A DNA stretch of 5,514 bases from Firmicutes bacterium UBA7510 (GCA_002479485.1 DLNM01000016.1:9668-15181), one strand, 5' to 3'; shown: positions 1-5,514, counted from the stretch's first letter. A program made the numbers and translations. The notes: a model not told the origin generated them from the letters alone.

Positions 1-20
1 TAATGAAATAATAGATAAAA

Positions 21-48
21 TTTAGAGGATGCTACTTTTTTATATGAT
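21..48 (+). promoter_or_regulatory. Possible promoter upstream of the first acetyltransferase gene
   Basis: A sigma-A-like pair can be drawn: TTTAGA at 21-26 (4 of 6 matches to TTGACA) and TATGAT at 43-48 (5 of 6 matches to TATAAT), separated by 16 bases. Its -10 box starts at the left arm of the 27-73 inverted repeat and runs into the loop. A second -10-like box, TATAAA, lies at 77-82, but its best -35 is 19 bases away. In DNA this AT-rich such matches arise often by chance, so this is a candidate only. Confidence 0.25.
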
Positions 49-73
49 AAATTCAAATAAAAAAGTAACATCC
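27..73. repeat. Imperfect 17-bp inverted repeat in the leader
   Basis: The left arm at 27-43 pairs with the right arm at 57-73 at 16 of 17 positions; the only mismatch is C32 against A68. The loop is 13 bases (44-56). The T run is in the 5' arm and the A run in the 3' arm, so T residues do not follow the stem. This makes it a poor intrinsic terminator on either strand. It could be an operator around the candidate -10 box, an RNA leader structure, or a remnant of a small repeat element. The pairing is seen directly; the function is unknown. Confidence 0.6.
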
Positions 74-80
74 CCATATA

Positions 81-102
81 AAACTTTCAGAGTTTCTGAA
101 AG
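81..102 (+). promoter_or_regulatory. Small leader hairpin with a competing fold
   Basis: CTTTCAG at 84-90 is perfectly complementary to CTGAAAG at 96-102, with a 5-base loop. An alternative 5-bp stem pairs AAACT (81-85) with AGTTT (91-95) and cannot coexist with the first. Upstream, CCCC at 72-75 could also pair with the G run of the ribosome binding site at 119-123. Together these suggest a leader that might control translation of the gene at 133. The stems are short and AT-rich, so regulation is only inferred. Confidence 0.35.
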
Positions 103-116
103 CACTAAAATAAATT

Positions 117-123
117 AAGGGGG
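117..123 (+). promoter_or_regulatory. Ribosome binding site of the first acetyltransferase
   Basis: AAGGGGG ends 9 bases before the ATG at 133 and 4 bases before another ATG at 128. The 128 ATG reads ATG ATA TGA, a two-codon frame that stops at 134-136 and overlaps the 133 start. The long frame therefore starts at 133, possibly with translational coupling to the tiny frame. Confidence 0.7.
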
Positions 124-132
124 TAAAATGAT

Positions 133-1026
133 ATGAAAATTATAAGATTAAATAATGACAGAATTAAAGAATTTTTTGAATTTTGCAAGATACATAGAAA
201 AGATGTTGATGACTCGTTTTTATACGATGAGGATCTAGAAACTTTTAAACCTGATGATAATAATCCTACATATATTGCTATAGATGAGAAGGATGAAATT
301 GTTGCTTCAGCTTCATTAATTTTAAACGATTACAATAGAAGAGCCAAGAAAGGTCGCTTTAGAATATTTTATTCTGAGGTAGACAGCGCAGATGTTTATG
401 ATATGCTGCTTAAAAAAATAATATCACATACTCAAGGTCTAGAAATGATTTATGTTTTCATACCTACAGTTAATGATAAACACATAGAACACATAAAAAA
501 TTTAAAATTTAATATTTATAGATATTCATTATTATTGGTACGTGAAGTATCTGAATGGTTAACCTATGATTTACCACAAGAATATAGCATTAAACCCTTT
601 AAGAAAGGCGATGAAGAGATTTGGTGCAATATTAGAAATCTTAGCTTTCAACATCTTTTAGGAAGTGAAACTCCTATTACGCCAGATAACGTATCGGATA
701 TGATGAATAATTCAGAAGAAAATATCGAGGGTGGCTCGTTGATTTTATATCATGGTGATAAACCAGTGGGCATCGTAAGAGGAACAAAAAATGAACTTGA
801 CGACAAGCCTATAATGGATATCGGTCCCTTAGCAATAGTACCGGAATATCAAGGCAAAGGCTTAGGTAGATGTATGTTAAGAGCTGCAATTAACTTTGCT
901 AAAAGTAAAAATTATGACAAAGTTGATCTTTGCGTTAATTCTGAAAATGATAATGCAAAAAAATTATATATACAAGAAGGCTTTAAACAATTTGAAGAGG
1001 TTGTATGCTATAAGTTTGATTTATAA
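133..1026 (+). CDS. Tandem-domain GNAT family N-acetyltransferase
   Basis: This 297-residue cytosolic protein should transfer an acetyl group from acetyl-CoA to an amine; the substrate is unknown. It appears to contain two GNAT lobes. The N-terminal lobe (about residues 1-135) keeps the strand and helix pattern but has no clear acetyl-CoA pyrophosphate loop. The C-terminal lobe (about 150-297) is canonical: a strand ending in DIGPLAIVPEY is followed by the loop Q240-G-K-G-L-G245 (Q/R-x-x-G-x-G), and later by N274-A-x-x-L-Y279 and G283-F284, which end the fold. The two-lobe plan resembles mycothiol synthase MshD, but nothing indicates mycothiol chemistry here. The start at 133 follows AAGGGGG at good spacing. 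The gene is separated from the downstream cluster by 123 bases and has its own structured leader. The family call is secure; the role is not. Confidence 0.9.
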   Translation: MKIIRLNNDRIKEFFEFCKIHRKDVDDSFLYDEDLETFKPDDNNPTYIAIDEKDEIVASASLILNDYNRRAKKGRFRIFYSEVDSADVYDMLLKKIISHTQGLEMIYVFIPTVNDKHIEHIKNLKFNIYRYSLLLVREVSEWLTYDLPQEYSIKPFKKGDEEIWCNIRNLSFQHLLGSETPITPDNVSDMMNNSEENIEGGSLILYHGDKPVGIVRGTKNELDDKPIMDIGPLAIVPEYQGKGLGRCMLRAAINFAKSKNYDKVDLCVNSENDNAKKLYIQEGFKQFEEVVCYKFDL

Positions 1027-1093
1027 TAGGTGACAATTAAAAATGGAAGAACATTAGTAGACAATGAAGCTTTGAGTATAAATAGGATAACGA

Positions 1094-1121
1094 TTGCCTT
1101 TTTCTTGGATACTAATATATT
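1094..1121 (+). promoter_or_regulatory. Possible promoter of the five-gene cluster
   Basis: The 1027-1149 spacer contains TTGCCT at 1094-1099 (4 of 6 to TTGACA) and TATATT at 1116-1121 (5 of 6 to TATAAT), spaced by 16 bases and about 29 bases before the next start codon. No intrinsic terminator was found in the spacer, so read-through from the upstream gene is also possible. The match is modest in an AT-rich background. Confidence 0.35.
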
Positions 1122-1149
1122 TTAAATTAGCTAAAGTAGGAGAGAACAA

Positions 1150-1896
1150 ATGACTAAAAAAGATATAATTGAAATCGCTAAAAAGCAGTTAGCACTGGAC
1201 TTTAACTGCAATGTGACTGATTTTAATAATAATAAAAATATTTTCAATACAAACACATTAATAGATGGAAGAAGAATTTATAGAAATGATGGCTGCTTTT
1301 TGAAATTGTTAGCAATCAACGGAATAGCTGTATTTAGTGCTGATGAAAAAATATTGCCTTGGCTTAATGAAAAGTTTCAAAGCTGTGATGGTGAATGGAT
1401 TTTTGACTATCAGGAATTAAAATTAATCGATAAAAAATTAATGGAATTTGGCCATGAAATTAGCGGCACTCCTCACTATTACCTGCCAAATCCTGAATTA
1501 CCAAAGGCTGAAAGTAAATTTGCTGTTAAATGGTTTGAAAAAGATGAAATTTTTCAATTTAAAGGTGATAAAAGATTTGGTGAAGCTTTAGCATTTAGTG
1601 AAATTTACCCTGATATTTTAGCTGTAGTGGCAATGGACGGCGATAAAATTATGGGTATGGCTGGTGCAAGCGAAGATAGTAAAACTATGTGGCAAATAGG
1701 TATTGATGTCATACCTGAATATAGAGGAAGAGGAGTTGCAGCAAACCTTGTTTCGTTGCTAAAAGATGAAATATTAAGAAGAGGGAAAGTACCTTTTTAT
1801 GGTACAGCTGAGTCGCATAATTTTTCAAAACAAGTGGCATTTAATTCAGGATTTTTCCCATTCTGGGCAGAAGCAGCTTCGAGGAAATGCAGATAA
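1150..1896 (+). CDS. GNAT family N-acetyltransferase with N-terminal extension
   Basis: This 248-residue cytosolic protein is a predicted acetyl-CoA-dependent N-acetyltransferase with unknown substrate. The N-terminal part (about residues 1-120) is a separate domain with no catalytic motif I can identify; it resembles the leading half of a clostridial two-part GNAT family. The C-terminal GNAT domain (about 125-245) shows the core strand leading to I188-P-E-Y191 and the acetyl-CoA loop R192-G-R-G-V-A197 (R-x-x-G-x-A). The segment after it, with YGTAESHN and a later NSGF, is the closing part of the fold. The ATG at 1150 follows AGGAGAG (1138-1144), a strong site. The stop at 1894-1896 lies 25 bases before the next start, so the gene is probably the first of an operon. 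The protein ends soon after the NSGF segment, which fits the family. Confidence 0.9.
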   Translation: MTKKDIIEIAKKQLALDFNCNVTDFNNNKNIFNTNTLIDGRRIYRNDGCFLKLLAINGIAVFSADEKILPWLNEKFQSCDGEWIFDYQELKLIDKKLMEFGHEISGTPHYYLPNPELPKAESKFAVKWFEKDEIFQFKGDKRFGEALAFSEIYPDILAVVAMDGDKIMGMAGASEDSKTMWQIGIDVIPEYRGRGVAANLVSLLKDEILRRGKVPFYGTAESHNFSKQVAFNSGFFPFWAEAASRKCR

Positions 1897-1911
1897 CTTT
1901 AAAAAACACAT

Positions 1912-1916
1912 GGAGG
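1912..1916 (+). promoter_or_regulatory. Ribosome binding site fixing the methyltransferase start
   Basis: GGAGG lies 5 bases before the ATG at 1922. An in-frame ATG at 1910 overlaps this site, and the longer frame back to 1799 runs inside the preceding acetyltransferase gene. Both upstream starts are therefore unlikely. Confidence 0.8.
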
Positions 1917-1921
1917 TATGG

Positions 1922-2794
1922 ATGCTAGATAATAAAGGCTTTGATTTATGGGCGGATGGCTATGATAAAAGTGTTAATTTAAGTGAAGAAGATAATGAGT
2001 ATCCATTTGCAGGCTATAAAGATGTTTTAAATGAAATATATAATGTTATTCATTCCAAGAAAAAAGCAACTATATTAGACATTGGCTTTGGAACAGGAGT
2101 GTTAACAAAAAAACTATATGATGATGGCTATAAAATTTGGGGTGTAGATTTTTCTGAAAGAATGATAGAAATATCAAAAGAAAAAATGCCTAACTCTAAA
2201 CTATTTCAATATGATTTTACAAAAGGTCTTCCAGAAGAGGTAGAAGGCCAAAAATTTGATTTTATTATAAGTACATATGCTTTACATCATTTAAGTGACA
2301 TTGAAAAGGTTAAATTTTTAACTAAGCTTTTAAATCTTCTAAATAAAGATGGAATGATTTTAATAGGTGATGTAGCCTTTGCAACAAGAGAAATGCTTGA
2401 CAAGTGCAGGGCAGATTGTGGAGAAGAAAATTGGGATGATGATGAATTTTATTTTGTATTTGATGAACTAAAAAAATCATTTATTGATGTTGGATTTACA
2501 CAAATATCACATTGTGCAGGAGTCTTAATACTATTAAACTGCAAAGATAAAAATATAACTAAGTTCATAGACAAAAGAAATATTTTAGATGATGAAATTT
2601 TCACATATAAAGTTACAAAGGATAAAAAGGTGTTTATATCGTGGCACGGTAAGCAAGTGACTACACTTAGCGGGAAGAAAAGCGAAGAATTTATAAGAAA
2701 AATTGAAAATGCAGATTTTCTTGAAAAACAGCTAATAATGGCAAAAGTAACAGGCAATTTTAAGCATGGCAATGAAAAAAGCATAGGCAATTAG
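1922..2794 (+). CDS. Class I SAM-dependent methyltransferase with fused C-terminal domain
   Basis: This is a 290-residue predicted methyltransferase using S-adenosylmethionine; the acceptor is unknown. The Rossmann-fold part covers about residues 1-206. Motif I is L52-D-I-G-F-G-T-G59, the acidic residue closing strand 2 is D76 in GVDFS, and a later strand reads FIISTYALHHL, typical of small-molecule class I enzymes. Such proteins would normally end near residue 206 (GVLILLN). Here about 84 more residues follow without a break. The segment from about D223 (DDEIF) to the GNFKHGNEK stretch near the end looks like a compact independent domain that I associate, from memory only, with small stand-alone clostridial proteins. 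The start at 1922 is set by GGAGG at 1912-1916. The TAG stop at 2792-2794 is 11 bases before the next start. The methyltransferase call is secure; the fusion is seen as an unusual length and its meaning is unknown. Confidence 0.9.
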   Translation: MLDNKGFDLWADGYDKSVNLSEEDNEYPFAGYKDVLNEIYNVIHSKKKATILDIGFGTGVLTKKLYDDGYKIWGVDFSERMIEISKEKMPNSKLFQYDFTKGLPEEVEGQKFDFIISTYALHHLSDIEKVKFLTKLLNLLNKDGMILIGDVAFATREMLDKCRADCGEENWDDDEFYFVFDELKKSFIDVGFTQISHCAGVLILLNCKDKNITKFIDKRNILDDEIFTYKVTKDKKVFISWHGKQVTTLSGKKSEEFIRKIENADFLEKQLIMAKVTGNFKHGNEKSIGN

Positions 2795-2795
2795 T

Positions 2796-2801
2796 GGAGG
2801 G
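2796..2801 (+). promoter_or_regulatory. Ribosome binding site supporting a TTG start
   Basis: GGAGGG precedes an in-frame TTG at 2806 by 4 bases. The alternative GTG at 2794 overlaps the previous stop codon, sits immediately before this site and has no good site of its own upstream, so TTG 2806 is the preferred start of the next gene. Confidence 0.7.
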
Positions 2802-2805
2802 TGTA

Positions 2806-3672
2806 TTGATATCACAATATAGTGAATTAGAAAGTATTCTAAATAAAATGAATTTTAGCATAGATGTAAAAACTAAAATTTTATATTATGTGAAAATGAA
2901 TGAAGAGTTTGTTATTAATGTCTCTAATGAGTCCTATGAGGGTGATATACCTAATTTTTTGATATGTAAAAGAAAGCCATTTACACGTCTTGTTGTTGTA
3001 GTTTACAAGCTAGTTGAATTAAAAAATAGATACGATAATTTAGGAATTCCGGAAGATATTTTTTACAATACAGTCAGTGATATTACACTTCGACAAGAGA
3101 TTTATTTTGATAATAAAGCATGTATAGGATTATCAAAAAATGATGTAATTTGGTTTAGGCATTTATTTAATATGGTTATATTTAAGCTCGGAACATTACA
3201 ATTTCAAATATTCCATATGATTTATTTGGATGAAGATGTAGTCGAAGGCGGGTATATGAAATTTGACAGCGCACAAAAAGAAAAACTTTCATCAGGTGCT
3301 CCTGTTATAAACGTGCATATACAAAAAGATGCTGATATATCACCGACTGCATGTGACAATTCATTTGAAAAGGCTGAGAATTTTTTCAGTAAGTACTTTC
3401 CAAACCATAATTATAGGGCTTTTATATGTTATTCTTGGCTATTATACTCTGGCAATCAAAAGCTATTAAACCAAAATAGCAACATTTTAAATTTTGCAAA
3501 AAGATTTGAAATTATCAGTGATATTAACGATAAAGAGGAGGCCATAGAAAGAATATATGGTAAAAACTATAGAAAAAAATCAGACTTTCCACAAAAGACA
3601 GCATTACAAAAAAATGCTTTAAATAATTTTCGTAACTTAGGCTATGCATGCGGGATTATTGATTTAACTTAA
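2806..3672 (+). CDS. Acyltransferase-like protein (NAT_N / GNAT_C type)
   Basis: From the TTG at 2806 the protein is 288 residues; a GTG at 2794 would add four. It resembles the poorly characterised family annotated as acyltransferase domain-containing protein, which combines an N-terminal NAT_N domain (here about residues 1-130) with a GNAT-like C-terminal domain (about 135-288). Supporting features in the C-terminal half are the strand VHIQKDADISP starting near residue 170, the core C208-Y-S-W-L-L213, and N224-S-N226 followed by NFAKRFEII, which match the family's S-W-L-L and S-N-I patterns as I remember them. No classical Q/R-x-x-G-x-G acetyl-CoA loop is visible, so catalysis is not proven. 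There is no signal peptide or membrane segment. It lies 11 bases after the methyltransferase and 22 bases before the kinase-like gene, consistent with co-translation in one operon. Confidence 0.75.
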   Translation: MISQYSELESILNKMNFSIDVKTKILYYVKMNEEFVINVSNESYEGDIPNFLICKRKPFTRLVVVVYKLVELKNRYDNLGIPEDIFYNTVSDITLRQEIYFDNKACIGLSKNDVIWFRHLFNMVIFKLGTLQFQIFHMIYLDEDVVEGGYMKFDSAQKEKLSSGAPVINVHIQKDADISPTACDNSFEKAENFFSKYFPNHNYRAFICYSWLLYSGNQKLLNQNSNILNFAKRFEIISDINDKEEAIERIYGKNYRKKSDFPQKTALQKNALNNFRNLGYACGIIDLT

Positions 3673-3694
3673 TGGATGGAAGTGTATAAATATT

Positions 3695-4543
3695 ATGATA
3701 GATATAATAAAAAAACAACTAAAAAAAATGAATATAAACTATGAACAAATTATTAATTTGCGCTCAAAGGACGGAGTTCATTTATATAACATTCAAAGCT
3801 CTAATAAAGGATATGTTTTAAAATATTTTGAAAATATTGAATTTAGAAGAGAAATCAAGAATTATTTGATTCTTCAAGATCTGGATGTATTGACTATTCC
3901 ATTAATTGCATATACAGATGAAGCAATTCTCATGGAGGATATAAGCTTTAGTGATGATATGCGACTAGCGGTTAAGCAGGATATGAATAATCCTAATATA
4001 TGCACTAGTTTAGGAAAATGGTATAGAAATTTGCATGATAAAGGCAAAGGATATATCAAACTAAACGGTGATGGAATGTATATGGAAACAGATTGTATCA
4101 CCTATGAAAATATTCAGATGATAAAACAAAAGACAAATACGGCGGACAACTTTGTATGGAAAATTATTGAGGAAAAATTAGACTATTTGAAAGAATTAAT
4201 AGATAAAACTGAAAAAACACTTACATACAACGACTTTTACTATACAAATATGGCTGTATCAAAAGAGCATGGAGCTTTTATGTTTGATTATAATTTACTT
4301 GGAAAAGGATATGTAGCTTCGGACATAAAAAATGTCACATTGCAGCTAGGAAAAGAAGCTAAGAAAGCATTTCTTGAAAGCTACGGAAAGTACGATGAAA
4401 AAGAAATACTTATGCACGAAGTAGCAGGGAGTTTAGTGGGACTTTGCTTTGCATGCCAAAGAGAGACATTTCCTGAGTGGGGCTACGAGGAGCTAGAGTC
4501 AATTAATAACGGAACGTTAATGAAAAGTATAAACAAATTATAA
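3695..4543 (+). CDS. Aminoglycoside phosphotransferase-fold kinase
   Basis: This 282-residue protein fits the APH/choline kinase fold, in which ATP phosphorylates a hydroxyl of a small molecule. The N-lobe has K43 in GYVLKYF, the probable ATP-binding lysine, and E53 as its likely partner. The C-lobe has the catalytic loop Y178-N-D-F-Y-Y-T-N185, matching the H-x-D-x-x-x-x-N pattern at D180 (catalytic base) and N185 (metal ligand), but with tyrosine in place of the usual histidine. The metal-binding aspartate is D198 in MFDYN. All residues needed for catalysis otherwise appear present, so it is probably active. The substrate is unknown: aminoglycoside, macrolide, choline or homoserine are all possible for this fold. 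The ATG at 3695 has only a weak site, GGAAG at 3678-3682, about 12 bases upstream, so translation may depend on coupling to the preceding gene. Confidence 0.85.
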   Translation: MIDIIKKQLKKMNINYEQIINLRSKDGVHLYNIQSSNKGYVLKYFENIEFRREIKNYLILQDLDVLTIPLIAYTDEAILMEDISFSDDMRLAVKQDMNNPNICTSLGKWYRNLHDKGKGYIKLNGDGMYMETDCITYENIQMIKQKTNTADNFVWKIIEEKLDYLKELIDKTEKTLTYNDFYYTNMAVSKEHGAFMFDYNLLGKGYVASDIKNVTLQLGKEAKKAFLESYGKYDEKEILMHEVAGSLVGLCFACQRETFPEWGYEELESINNGTLMKSINKL

Positions 4544-4559
4544 TGCTAGGTGGGGTGTT

Positions 4560-5255
4560 ATGAATTATAGTCAGAAAATTTCTGAACGATTATGGAATAT
4601 ATCGGATAAGGGAGAGTTGGAAAGTAAAAGAGAACAGACCTTCATTGATGATATTGTACAAAAAAATCATATAGAAAGAACAATATTGGAAAATATAGAA
4701 GGAATCAACACTGTATTTGATGCTGGAGCAGGCAGTGGTAGGTTCTCAATATTATTAGCTAAAAGGGGTATTAAAGTAACACACTTTGATATATCTGGGT
4801 CTATGATTGATAAAGCAAAAGAACTTGCAGCAAAAGAAAATGTTTTGGACAATATAACCTTTGTAAAGGGTGCATTAGAAGACTTATCTTCATACAAGGA
4901 TAAGCAGTTTGATTTAGTAATGTCCCTTGACTCACCTATATCGTACACCTATCCAAAACATGAAAGTGTTATTAAAGAATTGATAAGGATAGGAAAAAAG
5001 AAAATTATTATTAGTGTTACAAGTAGATTAGGGTCTTTGCCATATTTGTCAAACCCAATTCAGAAAAATCAATTTATATTAGATGATAATTGTGATGATA
5101 CTTGGGTTAAATGGTTAATAAATTCTCATGACAAATTAGTCAAAAATTTAATTTTAATAAAGATTTATGTGATGAAATGCTGGAAAGAGGTATTATTGGC
5201 AATGGGGAATACGAGATTGAGGAATACGAAAAAGGAAATACTCCGTGGTGCATAA
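4560..5255 (+). CDS. Class I SAM methyltransferase, N-terminal part of a split gene
   Basis: This frame gives 231 residues, but only about the first 196 look like the real protein. Motif I is V52-F-D-A-G-A-G-S-G60, and the strand 2 acidic residue is D77 in VTHFDIS. The strand-4 region is FDLVMSLDSPISY. After about residue 196 (near 5147) the translation becomes a low-quality lysine- and leucine-rich tail, while the natural continuation appears in the -1 frame. Joined at that point the two parts give about 311 residues, a plausible full-length enzyme. The acceptor is unknown. The ATG at 4560 follows AGGTGG at 4548-4553 with 6-base spacing, 16 bases after the kinase stop. The break is either a lost base in an A/T run (pseudogene or sequencing error) or a programmed -1 frameshift. 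As it stands this half has the SAM-binding core but lacks the C-terminal cap. Confidence 0.8.
   Translation: MNYSQKISERLWNISDKGELESKREQTFIDDIVQKNHIERTILENIEGINTVFDAGAGSGRFSILLAKRGIKVTHFDISGSMIDKAKELAAKENVLDNITFVKGALEDLSSYKDKQFDLVMSLDSPISYTYPKHESVIKELIRIGKKKIIISVTSRLGSLPYLSNPIQKNQFILDDNCDDTWVKWLINSHDKLVKNLILIKIYVMKCWKEVLLAMGNTRLRNTKKEILRGA
5144..5150 (+). other. Frame break with a phased A AAT TTA heptamer
   Basis: In the upstream frame codons fall at 5145 (AAT) and 5148 (TTA), preceded by A5144. This is the X XXY YYZ arrangement of a canonical -1 slippery site, and slipping back one base enters the frame that encodes the missing C-terminal part. The -1 frame is open only after a TGA at 5129-5131, so the shift must occur between 5132 and roughly 5165. 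No strong downstream stem-loop or upstream Shine-Dalgarno-like stimulator was found. The same spot is also where loss of one A or T from the run would occur. Confidence 0.5.
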
Positions 5256-5494
5256 CTTATGGATTTATGCCAGACGAATTAGAAAATATACTAAAAAAAT
5301 TTGGTGTCAAAAATATAAGTTTAGCAGGACCAGGTGCATTTGCTAGAACTGTTCCTAAAGAAATATTAAAAAAGATAATGTTAAATGAAAAACAAAAAAG
5401 AGATTTCTTGGAGTTTTCATATAAATTTGATAAAAATCAATATGTATGTGGATTAGGTAAAGACAATCTCTTAGTATATGGAGAATTGGAGTGA
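5177..5494 (+). CDS. Class I SAM methyltransferase, C-terminal part of a split gene
   Basis: This frame encodes the C-terminal cap of the methyltransferase that begins at 4560. From the first ATG it is 105 residues, but the homologous reading probably starts near 5147, giving a run NFNKDLCDEML before that ATG. Recognisable parts are PWCITYGFMP, GPGAFARTVP and, near the end, CGLGKDNLL, which I recall as conserved at the end of a clostridial methyltransferase family. There is no SAM-binding motif here, so it cannot act alone. The ATG at 5177 has no ribosome binding site and lies inside the preceding frame, so independent translation is unlikely. The strong protein-like composition suggests that the break is recent, an error, or bypassed by frameshifting. 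Confidence 0.7.
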   Translation: MLERGIIGNGEYEIEEYEKGNTPWCITYGFMPDELENILKKFGVKNISLAGPGAFARTVPKEILKKIMLNEKQKRDFLEFSYKFDKNQYVCGLGKDNLLVYGELE

Positions 5495-5501
5495 TTAAAG
5501 A

Positions 5502-5514
5502 GTGAAGAAAAAAC
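5502..5514 (+). CDS. Possible start of a further gene, cut by the window end
   Basis: A GTG at 5502 begins a frame reading V/M-K-K-K, a common N-terminus for exported or basic proteins. GGAG at 5488-5491 lies 10 bases upstream. Only four codons are visible, so the product cannot be named and the start itself is uncertain. Confidence 0.3.

Noticed and set aside
27..73. The large inverted repeat as an intrinsic terminator of an upstream gene
   Set aside because: The T run is inside the 5' arm and the stem is followed by CCATATAAAA, not by a T tract; the reverse strand has the same wrong order.
1030..1125. Small frame from GTG 1030 giving 31 residues and beginning with a KNGRTLV-like string
   Set aside because: There is no convincing ribosome binding site and no clear family. 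The short NGRTLV string recalls copper amine oxidase-like stalk domains but is too short to call a remnant.
1799..1921. Longer methyltransferase start inside the preceding acetyltransferase gene
   Set aside because: The extra residues are an out-of-frame reading of the acetyltransferase end, and GGAGG at 1912-1916 places the start at 1922.
2449..2790. Minus-strand open frame of 113 codons
   Set aside because: It lies antisense to the methyltransferase, has no ribosome binding site, and its phenylalanine- and serine-rich translation is what the complement of a lysine-rich AT-rich gene gives.
3874..4101. Minus-strand open frame of 75 codons
   Set aside because: It is antisense to the well-supported phosphotransferase gene, with no start signal or recognisable motif.
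4667..4948. Minus-strand open frame of 93 codons
   Set aside because: It is antisense to the SAM-binding core of the second methyltransferase, with no supporting signals.
5190..5212. GTATT/AATAC stem as a frameshift stimulator
   Set aside because: It has only five AT-rich pairs with a 13-base loop and lies about 40 bases past the slippery heptamer, too far and too weak.
5206..5229. Direct repeat GGAATACGA at 5206-5214 and 5221-5229
   Set aside because: It encodes a repeated EYE in an acidic stretch of the methyltransferase; one short repeat within coding sequence needs no special explanation.

Overview
The window comes from an AT-rich, low-GC Gram-positive bacterium, most likely a member of the Clostridia (Bacillota). 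This is an inference from the strong A/T bias, purine-rich AGGAGG-type ribosome binding sites, use of a TTG start, and protein sequences that read like clostridial families. All genes lie on the + strand. No tRNA, rRNA, CRISPR array or transposase was seen.

Layout: positions 1-132 are a structured non-coding leader with a 17-bp inverted repeat, a small hairpin and a strong ribosome binding site. Positions 133-1026 encode a two-lobed GNAT acetyltransferase. A 123-bp spacer with a possible promoter follows. Five closely spaced genes then run to position 5494: a second GNAT acetyltransferase (1150-1896), a class I SAM methyltransferase with an extra C-terminal domain (1922-2794), an acyltransferase-like protein of the NAT_N/GNAT_C type (2806-3672), an aminoglycoside-phosphotransferase-fold kinase (3695-4543), and a second class I SAM methyltransferase whose frame is split near 5147 (4560-5494). 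Gaps between the five genes are 11-25 bases, so they probably form one transcript. A new gene may begin at 5502 and leave the window.

Functional reading: every recognisable gene encodes a group-transfer enzyme (acetyl/acyl, methyl or phosphoryl). These are the classes that modify small molecules such as antibiotics, but the same families also modify proteins and metabolites, and no substrate can be read from the sequence. The set could be a small-molecule modification operon or a loose accretion of accessory transferases.

The points most worth a second look are the split methyltransferase, whose break coincides with a correctly phased A AAT TTA slippery heptamer; the methyltransferase with a fused C-terminal domain of about 65 residues; and the phosphotransferase whose catalytic-loop histidine is replaced by tyrosine. 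A single lost base in a homopolymer (mutation or sequencing error) remains the simplest explanation for the split gene.
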